Assembly (NCBI RefSeq): GCF_030246925.1
Contig: NZ_CP126740.1
Coordinates: 682,001 to 746,000 of the forward strand
DNA from: Microbacterium sp. zg-Y625
GTDB taxonomy: Bacteria; Actinomycetota; Actinomycetes; Actinomycetales; Microbacteriaceae
Length of the DNA: 64,000 bases
Reading direction: 5' to 3'
This document shows positions 1 through 7,550 of this stretch, in pieces. The notes beneath the pieces were generated by a model, which had not been told where the DNA came from, did not search any database, and saw only the letters and a program-made list of their open reading frames with translations. The position numbers and the translations under genes were made by a program. How positions within the stretch are numbered: the stretch's first letter is position 1; each line of letters opens with the position of its first letter.

Positions 1-1
1 C

Positions 2-724
2 CTCCTCGTCAACACCGGCGACGAGCTCGTGCGCTCGCAGCACGGCCTCATCACGACCGTCGCCTATCGCCGCGAGGGCGAGGCCGCCCGCTACGCCCTG
101 GAAGGGTCGATCGCCGTCACCGGATCGCTCGTGCAGTGGCTGCGCGACAATCTTGGGATCATCCAGCGCTCCGAAGAGGTCGAGACCCTCGCAGCGACCG
201 TGGAGAACAACGGCGGCGCATACTTCGTGCCGGCCTTCTCCGGCCTGTTCGCACCGTTCTGGCGGCCCGAAGCACGCGGGGCGCTGGTGGGCATGACGCG
301 CTACGTCAACCGCGGGCACATCGCCCGCGCCGCCCTGGAATCGACCGCGTTCCAGACGCGCGACATCGTGGAGGCGGTCGCCGCCGACACCGGCGTGACC
401 CTCGAGGAGCTGCGGGTGGACGGTGGCATGACCCGCAACGATCTCCTCATGCAGTTCCAGGCCGACATCCTGGGCATCCCGGTGGTGCGGCCGCGCGTGA
501 TCGAGACGACTGCGCTCGGCGCCGCGTACGCCGCCGGGCTCGCCACCGGGGTCTGGTCGGACCAGGACGAGCTGCGCGCGTACTGGCAGGAGGAGGCCCG
601 CTTCGAGCCCCGCATGGGCGAGGACGAGCGGGAGCGTCGGCACCGGCTGTGGCGCAAGGCCGTGACGAAGTCCTTCGACTGGGTCGACGAGGACGCCCGC
701 ATCCTCATGGGCACCGACCAGTAG
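2..724 (+). CDS. glpK: Glycerol kinase, C-terminal part (5' end outside window)
   Basis: Glycerol kinase phosphorylates glycerol to glycerol-3-phosphate in the cytoplasm. The visible 240 residues are the C-terminal half of an FGGY-family sugar kinase. The motifs [29 protein letters not shown] (the nucleotide-binding DGG motif) and [14 protein letters not shown] closely match bacterial GlpK rather than xylulokinase or gluconokinase. The reading frame is open from base 2, so the gene starts upstream of the window. It ends with TAG and runs convergently into the GH127 gene only about a dozen bases away, with no obvious terminator between them. No glycerol facilitator or glycerol-3-phosphate dehydrogenase is visible, but these could lie upstream. 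Confidence 0.95.
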   Translation, partial: LLVNTGDELVRSQHGLITTVAYRREGEAARYALEGSIAVTGSLVQWLRDNLGIIQRSEEVETLAATVENNGGAYFVPAFSGLFAPFWRPEARGALVGMTRYVNRGHIARAALESTAFQTRDIVEAVAADTGVTLEELRVDGGMTRNDLLMQFQADILGIPVVRPRVIETTALGAAYAAGLATGVWSDQDELRAYWQEEARFEPRMGEDERERRHRLWRKAVTKSFDWVDEDARILMGTDQ

Positions 725-736
725 CCCCGGCGGTCC

Positions 737-2677
737 CTATCGCTCGGTGTCCACGGGCATCCACACGCGCATCGTCGACGGTCCGCGCTCGGCCCACGCG
801 TGGTAGGGGACGAGTGCGACGTCCCGCGCGGTGTCGGTGTCGGTCTCGCCGGCCGGCGGCGCTCCCGCATACGGCCACGGTGCGTCGGCGGTCGCTGCCG
901 TGCGCAGCCGCACCACTACACGGCCGTCGTCGTCGAGGGGCGCCGCCTGCGTGCTCACGCGGGCATCGGCCACGTCGGCGCCGAGGTCCACCGACTCGAG
1001 CGCATACACGACGGGTCCGCGCTCGACGGCGACCTGTCCGCGCACCGCGTCCACGCGGGGGTCGGCCCAGGTCCAGCGCGCGCGCATCGGCAGTTCCACG
1101 ACGACCGTGTCGCCGGCTCGCGGTCCGCTGACCACGAGGTAACCGTCTTCGGCTCGTCGCTCGACCCCGTCGACGCGCACGAGACCGTCCGGCACCCAGC
1201 CCGGCACCCGCACCGAGAGCGTCCAATCCCCGGCAGCCCCGGTCGCGGAGATCTCGAGGCGCCCGTCCGCGGGATAGGCGGTCCGCACCTCGAGCTCGAG
1301 CGGGCCGCCGGCCAGCTCGGTGCGGATCGTGGCGGGGGCGAACTGATGCAGTTGCAGGCCGGTGTCATCGACCGAGGCCAGATAGGCCCCGAGCGACGCG
1401 AACGTGCGGGTCAGGTTGGTCGGGCAGCATGACACCTCGAACCAGGGGGCGCGCAGGCTCGACGCGGCGCGAGGGCTCGCCTCGTCGGGGTCGACCTCAC
1501 GGCCCGGCACGCGCTGCTGCAGCGGGTTGGTATAGAAGAACGCGCGCCCGTTGGCTGCGGGGGATGCCGCCACGACGTTGAAGAGGGCGCGCTCCACCGC
1601 GTCGGCGTGGCGGGCGTCGGCGGTGGCGAGCAGCAGACGGTGGTTGAGCATGACGGATGCCACCCCGGCGCACGTCTCGGAGTAGGCGCGGTCCGGCGGC
1701 AGCTCGAAGTCCAGCCCGAAGGACTCGCCCTCGTGGTGCGCACCCATCCCGCCGGTGAGATAGGTGCGGCGGGCGAGGGTCGCGGTGGTCTGCTGGACGA
1801 CGGCATCCAGGAGCGCCTGCTCGCCGGTCTCATCGGCGACGTCGGCCGCGCCCGCGGCGAGGTACAGCGCCCTCACCGCGTGGCCGTCGAACACCGTCGC
1901 CTCCCGCACCGGCACGTCGTCCTGGAAATACGCGGAGCCGAGCCCGATCTCGCCGAGCACGCCCCGGCCGCGACGGTCGATGAACAAGCGTGCCTGGTCG
2001 AGGTAGCGCCGCTGCCCCGTTACGCGGAAGAGCTCGACGAGGGCGACCTCGATCTCGGGGTGGCCGCACACGCCCTGATTGCCATCGGGGCCGAACTCGC
2101 GGCACACGTGGTCGGCTGCGCGGATCGCGACGCGGACGAGCTCGTCGTCGCCGTGGGTGCGTGCCCGGGCGACGCCGGCCTGGATGAGATGGCCGAAGCA
2201 GTACAGCTCGTGCCCCCACTGCAGATCGCTGTAGCGGGCGGCATGGCCGGGACGGCCGAACATCGTGTTGAGGTACCCGTCGTCCTCCTGCGCCGCGGCC
2301 ACACGTGCCGCCAGACGGCGCAGGCGCGCGTCGAGGTCGGCGTCGCCGGTGCGCCCGACCTCCCAGCTCATCGCCTCGAGCAGCTTGTAGATCTCCGAGT
2401 CCGAGAACTCACGACCTCGGCGGTCCGCCGGCAGACGCCCCTGGACGGCGGCGTCGAAGTTGCCCGCCCACCCCATCTTCTCGATCCAGCGCTCGACATG
2501 CGCGATCATGTCGCTGGCGTTGCGCTCTTGACGCTCGCCCCAGAAGCCGCCGTCGATGCGCACCTCGGCCAACCCGAGCGGCCGCCACCGAGTGTGGGAG
2601 GGGGACATGGGGCGACCGGCATCGGGTCCCGCCTCGTGGCGGATGCCGGGGGCGAGGGGGACGGCTGTGTCGCTCAT
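737..2677 (-). CDS. Glycoside hydrolase family 127 protein (beta-L-arabinofuranosidase-like)
   Basis: The 646-residue protein has the (alpha/alpha)6-barrel pattern of GH127 (formerly DUF1680), whose characterised member HypBA1 releases beta-L-arabinofuranose. The key signature is SCCPTN near residues 414-419. In the family the second cysteine of the pair is the nucleophile and the neighbouring cysteines and a glutamate bind zinc. Other family traits are DGGFWGERQ near the N-terminus, YLTGGMGAHHEGESFG and AYSETCAG. No signal peptide is visible, so the enzyme is probably cytoplasmic and acts on imported oligosaccharides. The ATG start has no strong Shine-Dalgarno sequence. No arabinose transporter or isomerase gene is adjacent, so the true substrate is not indicated by context. 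Confidence 0.9.
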   Translation of the reverse strand: MSDTAVPLAPGIRHEAGPDAGRPMSPSHTRWRPLGLAEVRIDGGFWGERQERNASDMIAHVERWIEKMGWAGNFDAAVQGRLPADRRGREFSDSEIYKLLEAMSWEVGRTGDADLDARLRRLAARVAAAQEDDGYLNTMFGRPGHAARYSDLQWGHELYCFGHLIQAGVARARTHGDDELVRVAIRAADHVCREFGPDGNQGVCGHPEIEVALVELFRVTGQRRYLDQARLFIDRRGRGVLGEIGLGSAYFQDDVPVREATVFDGHAVRALYLAAGAADVADETGEQALLDAVVQQTTATLARRTYLTGGMGAHHEGESFGLDFELPPDRAYSETCAGVASVMLNHRLLLATADARHADAVERALFNVVAASPAANGRAFFYTNPLQQRVPGREVDPDEASPRAASSLRAPWFEVSCCPTNLTRTFASLGAYLASVDDTGLQLHQFAPATIRTELAGGPLELEVRTAYPADGRLEISATGAAGDWTLSVRVPGWVPDGLVRVDGVERRAEDGYLVVSGPRAGDTVVVELPMRARWTWADPRVDAVRGQVAVERGPVVYALESVDLGADVADARVSTQAAPLDDDGRVVVRLRTAATADAPWPYAGAPPAGETDTDTARDVALVPYHAWAERGPSTMRVWMPVDTER

Positions 2678-2709
2678 ACGTGGGTCTCCGCAGCTCGGGG
2701 CGAGGCTCG

Positions 2710-3585
2710 CTACTTCAGCAGCCGGGACAACCGGCGGTCGGCCAGGATCTTGCCGCCGGTCTGGCAGGTCGGGCAGTACTCCAGCGAATTGTCGGCGAAG
2801 AACACCGAGCGCACCTCGTCGCCGCAGACCGGGCAGGTCTCACCGCGCCGGCCGTGCACCTGCATGCCGCGGCGCTTGGCATCCTTCAGATCGGCGGGGG
2901 GCTTTCCGGATGCCGCGGCGACGGCATCCGTGATGGTCTCCCGGAGGGCCGCATAGAGCCGGTCGATCTCGGCGTCGTCGAGACCCGCCGCGAGGGCGTA
3001 CGGAGACATGCGCGCGGCGTGGAGGATCTCGTCGGAGTAGGCGTTCCCGACCCCGGCGATGACGGACTGGTCGCGCAGCACCCCCTTGATCTGCGTGCGC
3101 CGGCCGGCGAGCAGTCCCGCGAGCGTGTCGCGGTCGAAGCCCGGGTCGAGCGGATCGGGGCCGAGGCGCGCGATGCCGGGAACGTCGGCGGGAGCCCGGA
3201 CGACGTAGACGGCGAGGGACTTCTTGGTGCCGGCCTCGGTGAGGTCGAAGCCCGCTCCGTCGTCGAAGGCGATGCGCAGGGCGATCGGGGTGCGACCCGG
3301 CTTGATGACGGTCGCCGGGAGCCGGTCGTACCAGCGCAGCCACCCCGCCTTGGCGAGGTGGAACACGAGGTGCAGCGTGTCGCCGGTCGGGGTGCGCGCG
3401 GCGAGGTCGACGAACTTCCCATGGCGCTCGGCGGCGGTGATCTCCGCCTCGGTCAGCGCGTCGACCGGAGGGTCGTACGTCTTCAGTGCGGCGATGTTCG
3501 CGACCGTCGCGCGGGACACGCGCAGGCCGCGTGCGCGCTCGCCGAGGAAGTCGACGAGCCCCTGCACTTCTGGCATCTCGGGCAT
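2710..3585 (-). CDS. Fpg/Nei family DNA glycosylase
   Basis: This is a base-excision-repair glycosylase/AP lyase that removes oxidised bases. The start was chosen so that the protein begins MPEMPEVQGL, matching the MPELPEV N-terminus of Fpg, where the proline after the initiator Met is the Schiff-base nucleophile and the next Glu assists. An ATG three codons upstream and another three codons downstream are possible but fit less well. The C-terminus has the zinc finger CPVC-x16-CPTC, ending in KILADRRLSRLLK. The H2TH region is represented by IKGVLRDQSVIAGVGNAYSDEILH. At about 291 residues it has normal family length. Whether it is a true Fpg (8-oxoguanine) or an actinobacterial Nei-like paralogue cannot be decided here. 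Confidence 0.93.
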   Translation of the reverse strand: MPEMPEVQGLVDFLGERARGLRVSRATVANIAALKTYDPPVDALTEAEITAAERHGKFVDLAARTPTGDTLHLVFHLAKAGWLRWYDRLPATVIKPGRTPIALRIAFDDGAGFDLTEAGTKKSLAVYVVRAPADVPGIARLGPDPLDPGFDRDTLAGLLAGRRTQIKGVLRDQSVIAGVGNAYSDEILHAARMSPYALAAGLDDAEIDRLYAALRETITDAVAAASGKPPADLKDAKRRGMQVHGRRGETCPVCGDEVRSVFFADNSLEYCPTCQTGGKILADRRLSRLLK

Positions 3586-3660
3586 ACCAGGCATCCTGGC
3601 ACGGACACGCGGAGCGCGGGCGGGGCTTGCGTCGGCGCCCCCGGGCCCCCGTGGTGCAGG

Positions 3661-4227
3661 TCAGACGGCGAGGATGGGCCAGTCCACGGGCGAGCGATCG
3701 TCGGTGGGGAGGAGCCCGGCGACCCAGCCGTCGTGACGGCCGCGGGGGTCGACGAGCTTCTGGCGCATCAGGCCCTCGTAGCGGAATCCCAGCGAGCGCG
3801 CTGTGCGGGCGGAGGGGATGTTGCCGACGATCGCCTGCCACTCGATGCGCTGGAGACCCAGCCCGTCGGGGTCGAACGCGAAGTCGATGACGGCGCGCGC
3901 CGCCTCGCCGAGGTAGCCCTGGCCGCGCGCGGACGCCGCCATCCAGAACCCGATCTCGGCGTCGCCTCCCACGTGCAGGTGCTGCAGGCCCAGCATGCCG
4001 ATCCACGCGCCGTCGAGGCGGACGGCCCAGGTCAGCTCGGTCTCGGCGTCCCACCACTCGGCGGCCTTGGCGATGAAGTCGATGGCGTGGCTGCGGTAAT
4101 AGGGGGAGGGCAGCGTCGTCCAGCGCGCCACTTCGGGGTCCTGCGCGGCCGCAGTGACGGCGTCGGCATCCGTCTCGGTCGGGAGCGACAGCTCGAGGCG
4201 GGACGTGCGGAGGGTCACCGGTTGCAT
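3661..4227 (-). CDS. GNAT family N-acetyltransferase (RimJ/RimL type)
   Basis: The 188-residue protein has the RimJ/RimL-type GNAT layout. TLRTSRLEL opens the first strand, an EIGFWMAASARGQGYLGEAARAVIDFA segment (about residues 90-116) holds the acetyl-CoA-binding R/Q-x-x-G-x-G/A loop, and NIPSARTARSLGFRYEG is the usual C-terminal part. The substrate (ribosomal protein N-terminus, antibiotic or small amine) is unknown. Two ATG codons lie in tandem; the downstream one is chosen because a TAGGCT -10 hexamer ends exactly 6 nt before it, the spacing seen before many other starts in this window. No Shine-Dalgarno sequence is visible. Confidence 0.88.
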   Translation of the reverse strand: MQPVTLRTSRLELSLPTETDADAVTAAAQDPEVARWTTLPSPYYRSHAIDFIAKAAEWWDAETELTWAVRLDGAWIGMLGLQHLHVGGDAEIGFWMAASARGQGYLGEAARAVIDFAFDPDGLGLQRIEWQAIVGNIPSARTARSLGFRYEGLMRQKLVDPRGRHDGWVAGLLPTDDRSPVDWPILAV

Positions 4228-4233
4228 CATTCG

Positions 4234-4239
4234 AGCCTA
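4234..4239 (-). promoter_or_regulatory. -10 box (TAGGCT) for leaderless GNAT gene
   Basis: TAGGCT on the minus strand ends 6 nt before the chosen ATG, so transcription would begin at or next to the start codon. This decides between the two tandem ATGs. Confidence 0.6.
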
Positions 4240-4306
4240 ACCGCGCGCCGACGGGCGCAATGCCGCCGGCCGGGGTGCGCCCCGCACCCGCCGGCGCCGC
4301 CCGCCC

Positions 4307-4391
4307 GTGCACAACGTCGGCGATCCGGGCCGGGCCGCCACCGCGCGCCCCCGCGGCGGGCTATCCGCCTCGATGTGGCGACGTTGTGCAC
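4307..4391. repeat. 85-bp element with perfect 13-bp inverted ends, copy 1
   Basis: The ends GTGCACAACGTCG and CGACGTTGTGCAC are perfect inverted repeats separated by exactly 59 bases. A second copy with identical ends and the same 59-base interior length lies just after the next gene. The interior of this copy aligns better with the reverse complement of the other copy (both begin GCRATCC from the left end), so the two elements sit in inverted orientation around the gene. Short MHNVG-like reading frames inside are translation artefacts of the repeat. Confidence 0.85.
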
Positions 4392-4508
4392 AGCGAGACG
4401 CGCAGCCGAGAAGCGCCGGCTCCTCCACAGCCGCCAGCTGCCCCCGGCTATCCCCGAAACCGTCGTCGGCCCGCCGGCGCCCGACCGCGCTGGAGCATCA
4501 TCGGGACG

Positions 4509-5429
4509 GTGCACGCCACCCGAGTCGCCATCGCCCCCGACGCACCGGCACCGTCCGAGCTCCCCCGTGTCCCGGCCACGATCAGCTACGCGGCGTTGCG
4601 CCGGCACGGTGCCAGTCGGCGCCGCATCAGCGTCGCCGTGGCCAGCGGATCGCTCGTCCGCGTGCGCCGCGGCACCTACGTCGACGGCAGTGCTCCGCCC
4701 GAGTTCCTCGCCGCCGCCCGCCACGGCGGACGCGTGGACTGCCTGTCACTGCTGTCGGCACTGAAGGTGTTCGTCGCGGTGAACCACGTGCTGCACGTGC
4801 AGATGGATCGCGGGTCCACGCGGGTTCCGCCTCGGACCGATCGCGTCATCCGGCACTGGAGGTCCACGGCCGCTGCGAGTGACGCGCTCGCGGCGCCGCT
4901 GATCGAAGCGCTCGCGCAGGCGTGCCGGTGCCAGCCACCGCGCGCGGCGATCGCCACCCTGGACAGCGCGTGGTACCGGGGGCTGGTGGACGAAGCCGGC
5001 ATCGCCGAGGTGTTCCGGATGCTGCCGCAGCGATTCCTGGTGCTGCGTCCGCTCCTCGACCCCCGTGCGGAGTCGGGTATCGAGACGCTCATGCGGCTGC
5101 TGCTGCGGGCGCACGGGTGGCAGGTCGACGTCCAGGTGCAGATCCGCGGCGTGGGCCGGGTGGACCTGGTGGTCGATGGCTGGCTGATCATCGAATGCGA
5201 CAGCGAGCAGTTCCACGGCGGCTGGAAGGAGAGCCGCCGAGACCGCCGGAGGGATCTGCAGGCCGCGCGGCAGGGGTACGTCACACTGCGCCCGATCGCC
5301 GAGGACATCCTGCACCGACCCGATGAGGTGATCAGTGCCATCCGCGACGTCGTAGCCCACCGGACGGCGCTGCTCGGCGCGCACCAGGTCGCCACCGGTC
5401 GTCGGCGTCGGGCGGCGAGCTCCCGCTGA
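4509..5429 (+). CDS. AbiEi-like N-terminal domain protein with C-terminal PD-(D/E)XK/Vsr-like domain
   Basis: The 306-residue protein starts at a GTG. Residues about 20-60 (TISYAALRRHGASRRRIS, then SGSLVRVRRGTYV) match the winged-helix N-terminal domain of AbiEi-type antitoxin-domain proteins, common in actinobacteria. The C-terminal 110 residues look like a DUF559/Vsr-type restriction-endonuclease fold: ESGIETLMRLLLRAHGW, then VDLVV-DGWLIIECDSEQFH with Asp and Glu-x-Asp in the usual metal-binding places, then RRDRRRDLQAARQGYVTLR. No partner AbiEii-type nucleotidyltransferase toxin lies nearby, so this is not a complete type IV toxin-antitoxin operon. It is bracketed by two inverted 85-bp elements, 118 bp upstream and 25 bp downstream. 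Nuclease activity is inference. A paralogue lies at 30599-31552. Confidence 0.8.
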   Translation: MHATRVAIAPDAPAPSELPRVPATISYAALRRHGASRRRISVAVASGSLVRVRRGTYVDGSAPPEFLAAARHGGRVDCLSLLSALKVFVAVNHVLHVQMDRGSTRVPPRTDRVIRHWRSTAAASDALAAPLIEALAQACRCQPPRAAIATLDSAWYRGLVDEAGIAEVFRMLPQRFLVLRPLLDPRAESGIETLMRLLLRAHGWQVDVQVQIRGVGRVDLVVDGWLIIECDSEQFHGGWKESRRDRRRDLQAARQGYVTLRPIAEDILHRPDEVISAIRDVVAHRTALLGAHQVATGRRRRAASSR

Positions 5430-5453
5430 CGGCGCCGGGCAGGCGCGCTGCGC

Positions 5454-5538
5454 GTGCACAACGTCGCCGGATCCAGCGGCGAGAGCGGCGGTCGCGCTCC
5501 TGAGGGGTGGCCGCGGCTGGATTGCCGACGTTGTGCAC
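5454..5538. repeat. 85-bp element with perfect 13-bp inverted ends, copy 2
   Basis: This copy has the same 13-bp ends and 59-base interior length as the copy at 4307, in inverted orientation to it. It lies between the convergent AbiEi-like gene and trpS. As a large stem-loop it could also act as a two-way transcription barrier; that role is inference. Confidence 0.85.
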
Positions 5539-5585
5539 GCTGCGCGGCTTGCACGCCGGCCGTCGATGCCGCCGGCCAGCCGGCG

Positions 5586-6590
5586 TCAGGCGCGGCGGAG
5601 CAGGCCCACCCGGTCGTACACGGCCGACAGCGTCGCGTCGGCGACCTCGTCGGCACGGGCGGCGTTCGCCGCGAGCACGCGGTCGAGCTCCGCCGGGTCC
5701 GAAAGCAGTTCGAGCGCGCGCTCGCGCACCGGGCCGAACTCGTTCACGACGACCTCGGCGAGCCCCTTCTTGAAGTCGCCGTAGCCACGGCCTGCGTACT
5801 CGTCCTCGATCGACGGGATCTGCCGGCCGGTGAGGGCGGCGTAGATCACCAGGAGGTTCGACACCCCGGGCTTGTTCTCGCGGTCGTACCGCACCACGCC
5901 CTCACTGTCGGTGACGGCGCGCATGATCTTCTTCGCCGACACCTTGGGGTCGTCCAGCAGCCACAGCACGCCGGCATCCGATTCGGCCGACTTCGACATC
6001 TTCGCCAGCGGGTTCTGCAGGTCGTAGATGCGTGCCGTCTCCTTCTGGATCACCGGCATCGGCACCGTGAACGTCTCGCCGTAGCGGGAGTTGAACCGCT
6101 CGGCGAGGTCGCGCGTGAGCTCGACGTGCTGCTTCTGGTCGTCGCCGACGGGCACGATGTCGGTCTGGTACAGCAGGATGTCGGCGGCCATCAGGATCGG
6201 GTAGGTGAACAGGCCCACCGAGGTGCTGTCGGCGCCGTACCGCTGCGACTTGTCCTTGAACTGCGTCATGCGCCCGGCCTCGCCGAATCCGGTGATCGTC
6301 GAGAGGATCCACGCCAGCTCGGCGTGTGCGCGCACGTGCGACTGGACATAGAGGGTCGACCGCGACGGCTCGATGCCGGCGGCGATGTACTGCGCCGCGG
6401 TGCGACGGGTCTTCTCGCGGAGCTCGGCGGGATCGTTGGGCTGGGTGAGCGCGTGCAGGTCCACCACCGAGAAGTACGCCTCGTACGCCTCCTGCAGGTC
6501 ACGCCACTGCAGGAGCGCCCCGATGTAGTTGCCGATCTGGAGCGAATCGGCCGAGGGCTGCATTCCGGAGTAGAGACGGGGCTTGGTCAC
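5586..6590 (-). CDS. trpS: Tryptophan--tRNA ligase
   Basis: TrpS charges tRNA-Trp with tryptophan. The 334-residue class I synthetase shows the HIGH-like element SLQIGNYIGAL near the N-terminus (after RLYSGMQPSAD), the tryptophan-pocket region TQPNDPAELR, and the KMSKS loop in LAKMSKSAESDAG. ITGFGEAGRMTQFKDKS and YPILMAADILLYQ are typical of bacterial TrpS. The start is a GTG preceded by a TAGACT box 6 nt upstream; GGAGGG abuts the GTG and is too close to be a normal ribosome binding site. It transcribes towards the repeat element at 5454. Confidence 0.97.
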   Translation of the reverse strand: MTKPRLYSGMQPSADSLQIGNYIGALLQWRDLQEAYEAYFSVVDLHALTQPNDPAELREKTRRTAAQYIAAGIEPSRSTLYVQSHVRAHAELAWILSTITGFGEAGRMTQFKDKSQRYGADSTSVGLFTYPILMAADILLYQTDIVPVGDDQKQHVELTRDLAERFNSRYGETFTVPMPVIQKETARIYDLQNPLAKMSKSAESDAGVLWLLDDPKVSAKKIMRAVTDSEGVVRYDRENKPGVSNLLVIYAALTGRQIPSIEDEYAGRGYGDFKKGLAEVVVNEFGPVRERALELLSDPAELDRVLAANAARADEVADATLSAVYDRVGLLRRA

Positions 6591-6596
6591 CCCTCC

Positions 6597-6602
6597 AGTC
6601 TA
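6597..6602 (-). promoter_or_regulatory. -10 box (TAGACT) before trpS
   Basis: TAGACT ends 6 nt before the GTG of trpS, consistent with a leaderless mRNA. Confidence 0.55.
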
Positions 6603-6636
6603 TGGAGCGGATGCCACGCCCCTCGCCGCGCCCGCA

Positions 6637-7488
6637 TCACACTCCCACCGTGTAGTCCGCGATGACGGGCGCGTGATCGCTCCAGCGGGTGTCCCACGAG
6701 GGCGCCCGCACGACGCGGTAATCCGTCACCCGTTCCGCCAGCGCGGGGGAGGCCAGGTGGTAGTCGATGCGCCAGCCGGTGTCGGTGTCGAACGCCTTGC
6801 CGCGGTTGGACCACCACGTGTACGGGCCGTCGACGTCGCCGTGGAACGCGCGGCCCACGTCGACCCAGCCGAGCCCGGTGCCGGTGGATCCGTCGACGCC
6901 GCGGACCTCTGCCCCGGCGGCGCCGGTGAACCGGTCGAAGTAGGCCCGCTCGCGGGGGAGGAACCCGGCCTTCTTGACGTTGCCCTTCCAGTTGCGGATG
7001 TCGAGCTCCCGGTGTCCCACGTTCAGATCGCCGGTGATGACCGCCAGCGCGCCGTCGGCCGCGAGGCGCGGCATCCGCGCCTCCATCGCATCGAGGAAGG
7101 CGTACTTGGCCACCTGCTTGTCGGTGTCGGCCTGGCCGGTGAAGACGTAGGCACTGACGATCGTGACCGGCTCGCCGTCGACGTCGATGTCCGCCTCGAC
7201 CCAGCGGCCCTTGGCATCGAGGGTCTCGTCCGCGCCGAGGTCGGTGCGCCACACCTCCAGCGGCTCGCGGGCGGCGATGGCGACGCCGGCGCGGCCCTTC
7301 GCCAGCGCCTCGTCGTTGACGACGTGCCAACCGGGCAAGGCGGCGGCGAGGTCGGATGCCTCGGCCCGCACCTCCTGCAGGGTCAGGATGTCGACCTCGG
7401 CTGATTCGAGCCAGGGCGTCATGCCCTTGCGGACGGCGGCGCGGATGCCATTGACGTTGACGGAGGCGATGCGGAGTGTTCGTGGCAC
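6637..7488 (-). CDS. xthA: Exodeoxyribonuclease III
   Basis: This is an AP endonuclease/3'-5' exonuclease of the EEP superfamily, acting in base-excision repair. In the 283-residue protein the motifs are in order: RIASVNVNGIRAA (metal-binding Asn), DILTLQEVRA (catalytic Glu), ITGDLNVGHRELDIRN (Asp-x-Asn active site), GWRIDYHLAS and the terminal SDHAPVIADY (catalytic Asp-His). The GTG start gives an N-terminus VPRTLRIASVNVNG that matches homologues, and a TAGGCT box lies 7 nt before it; upstream in-frame codons would add residues not seen in the family. Gene context with trpS is probably incidental. Confidence 0.95.
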   Translation of the reverse strand: MPRTLRIASVNVNGIRAAVRKGMTPWLESAEVDILTLQEVRAEASDLAAALPGWHVVNDEALAKGRAGVAIAAREPLEVWRTDLGADETLDAKGRWVEADIDVDGEPVTIVSAYVFTGQADTDKQVAKYAFLDAMEARMPRLAADGALAVITGDLNVGHRELDIRNWKGNVKKAGFLPRERAYFDRFTGAAGAEVRGVDGSTGTGLGWVDVGRAFHGDVDGPYTWWSNRGKAFDTDTGWRIDYHLASPALAERVTDYRVVRAPSWDTRWSDHAPVIADYTVGV

Positions 7489-7495
7489 GACGAAA

Positions 7496-7501
7496 AGCCT
7501 A
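7496..7501 (-). promoter_or_regulatory. -10 box (TAGGCT) before xthA
   Basis: TAGGCT ends 7 nt before the GTG of xthA; no Shine-Dalgarno sequence is present. Confidence 0.6.
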
Positions 7502-7550
7502 ACCAGCGGGGCTGACACCCGACGTCGCAGCGAACCAGCGGAACGCCGCC

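Noticed and set aside
1607..2956. Long plus-strand frame (449 codons) opposite the GH127 gene, plus similar long antisense frames opposite mtlA, sdhA and ptsI
   Set aside because: High G+C content opens antisense frames; their translations are rich in Arg, His and Asp with no recognisable domain, while the opposite strand encodes well-known proteins over the same span.
4509..5429. A complete type IV AbiE toxin-antitoxin system
   Set aside because: Only the AbiEi-like N-terminal domain is present; there is no adjacent AbiEii nucleotidyltransferase gene at this locus or at the second one.
4307..5538. Small frames beginning MHNVG/MHNVA at the edges of the 85-bp elements
   Set aside because: They arise because the 13-bp inverted end contains an in-frame GTG-CAC-AAC-GTC; they have no ribosome binding site and vary with the element interior.
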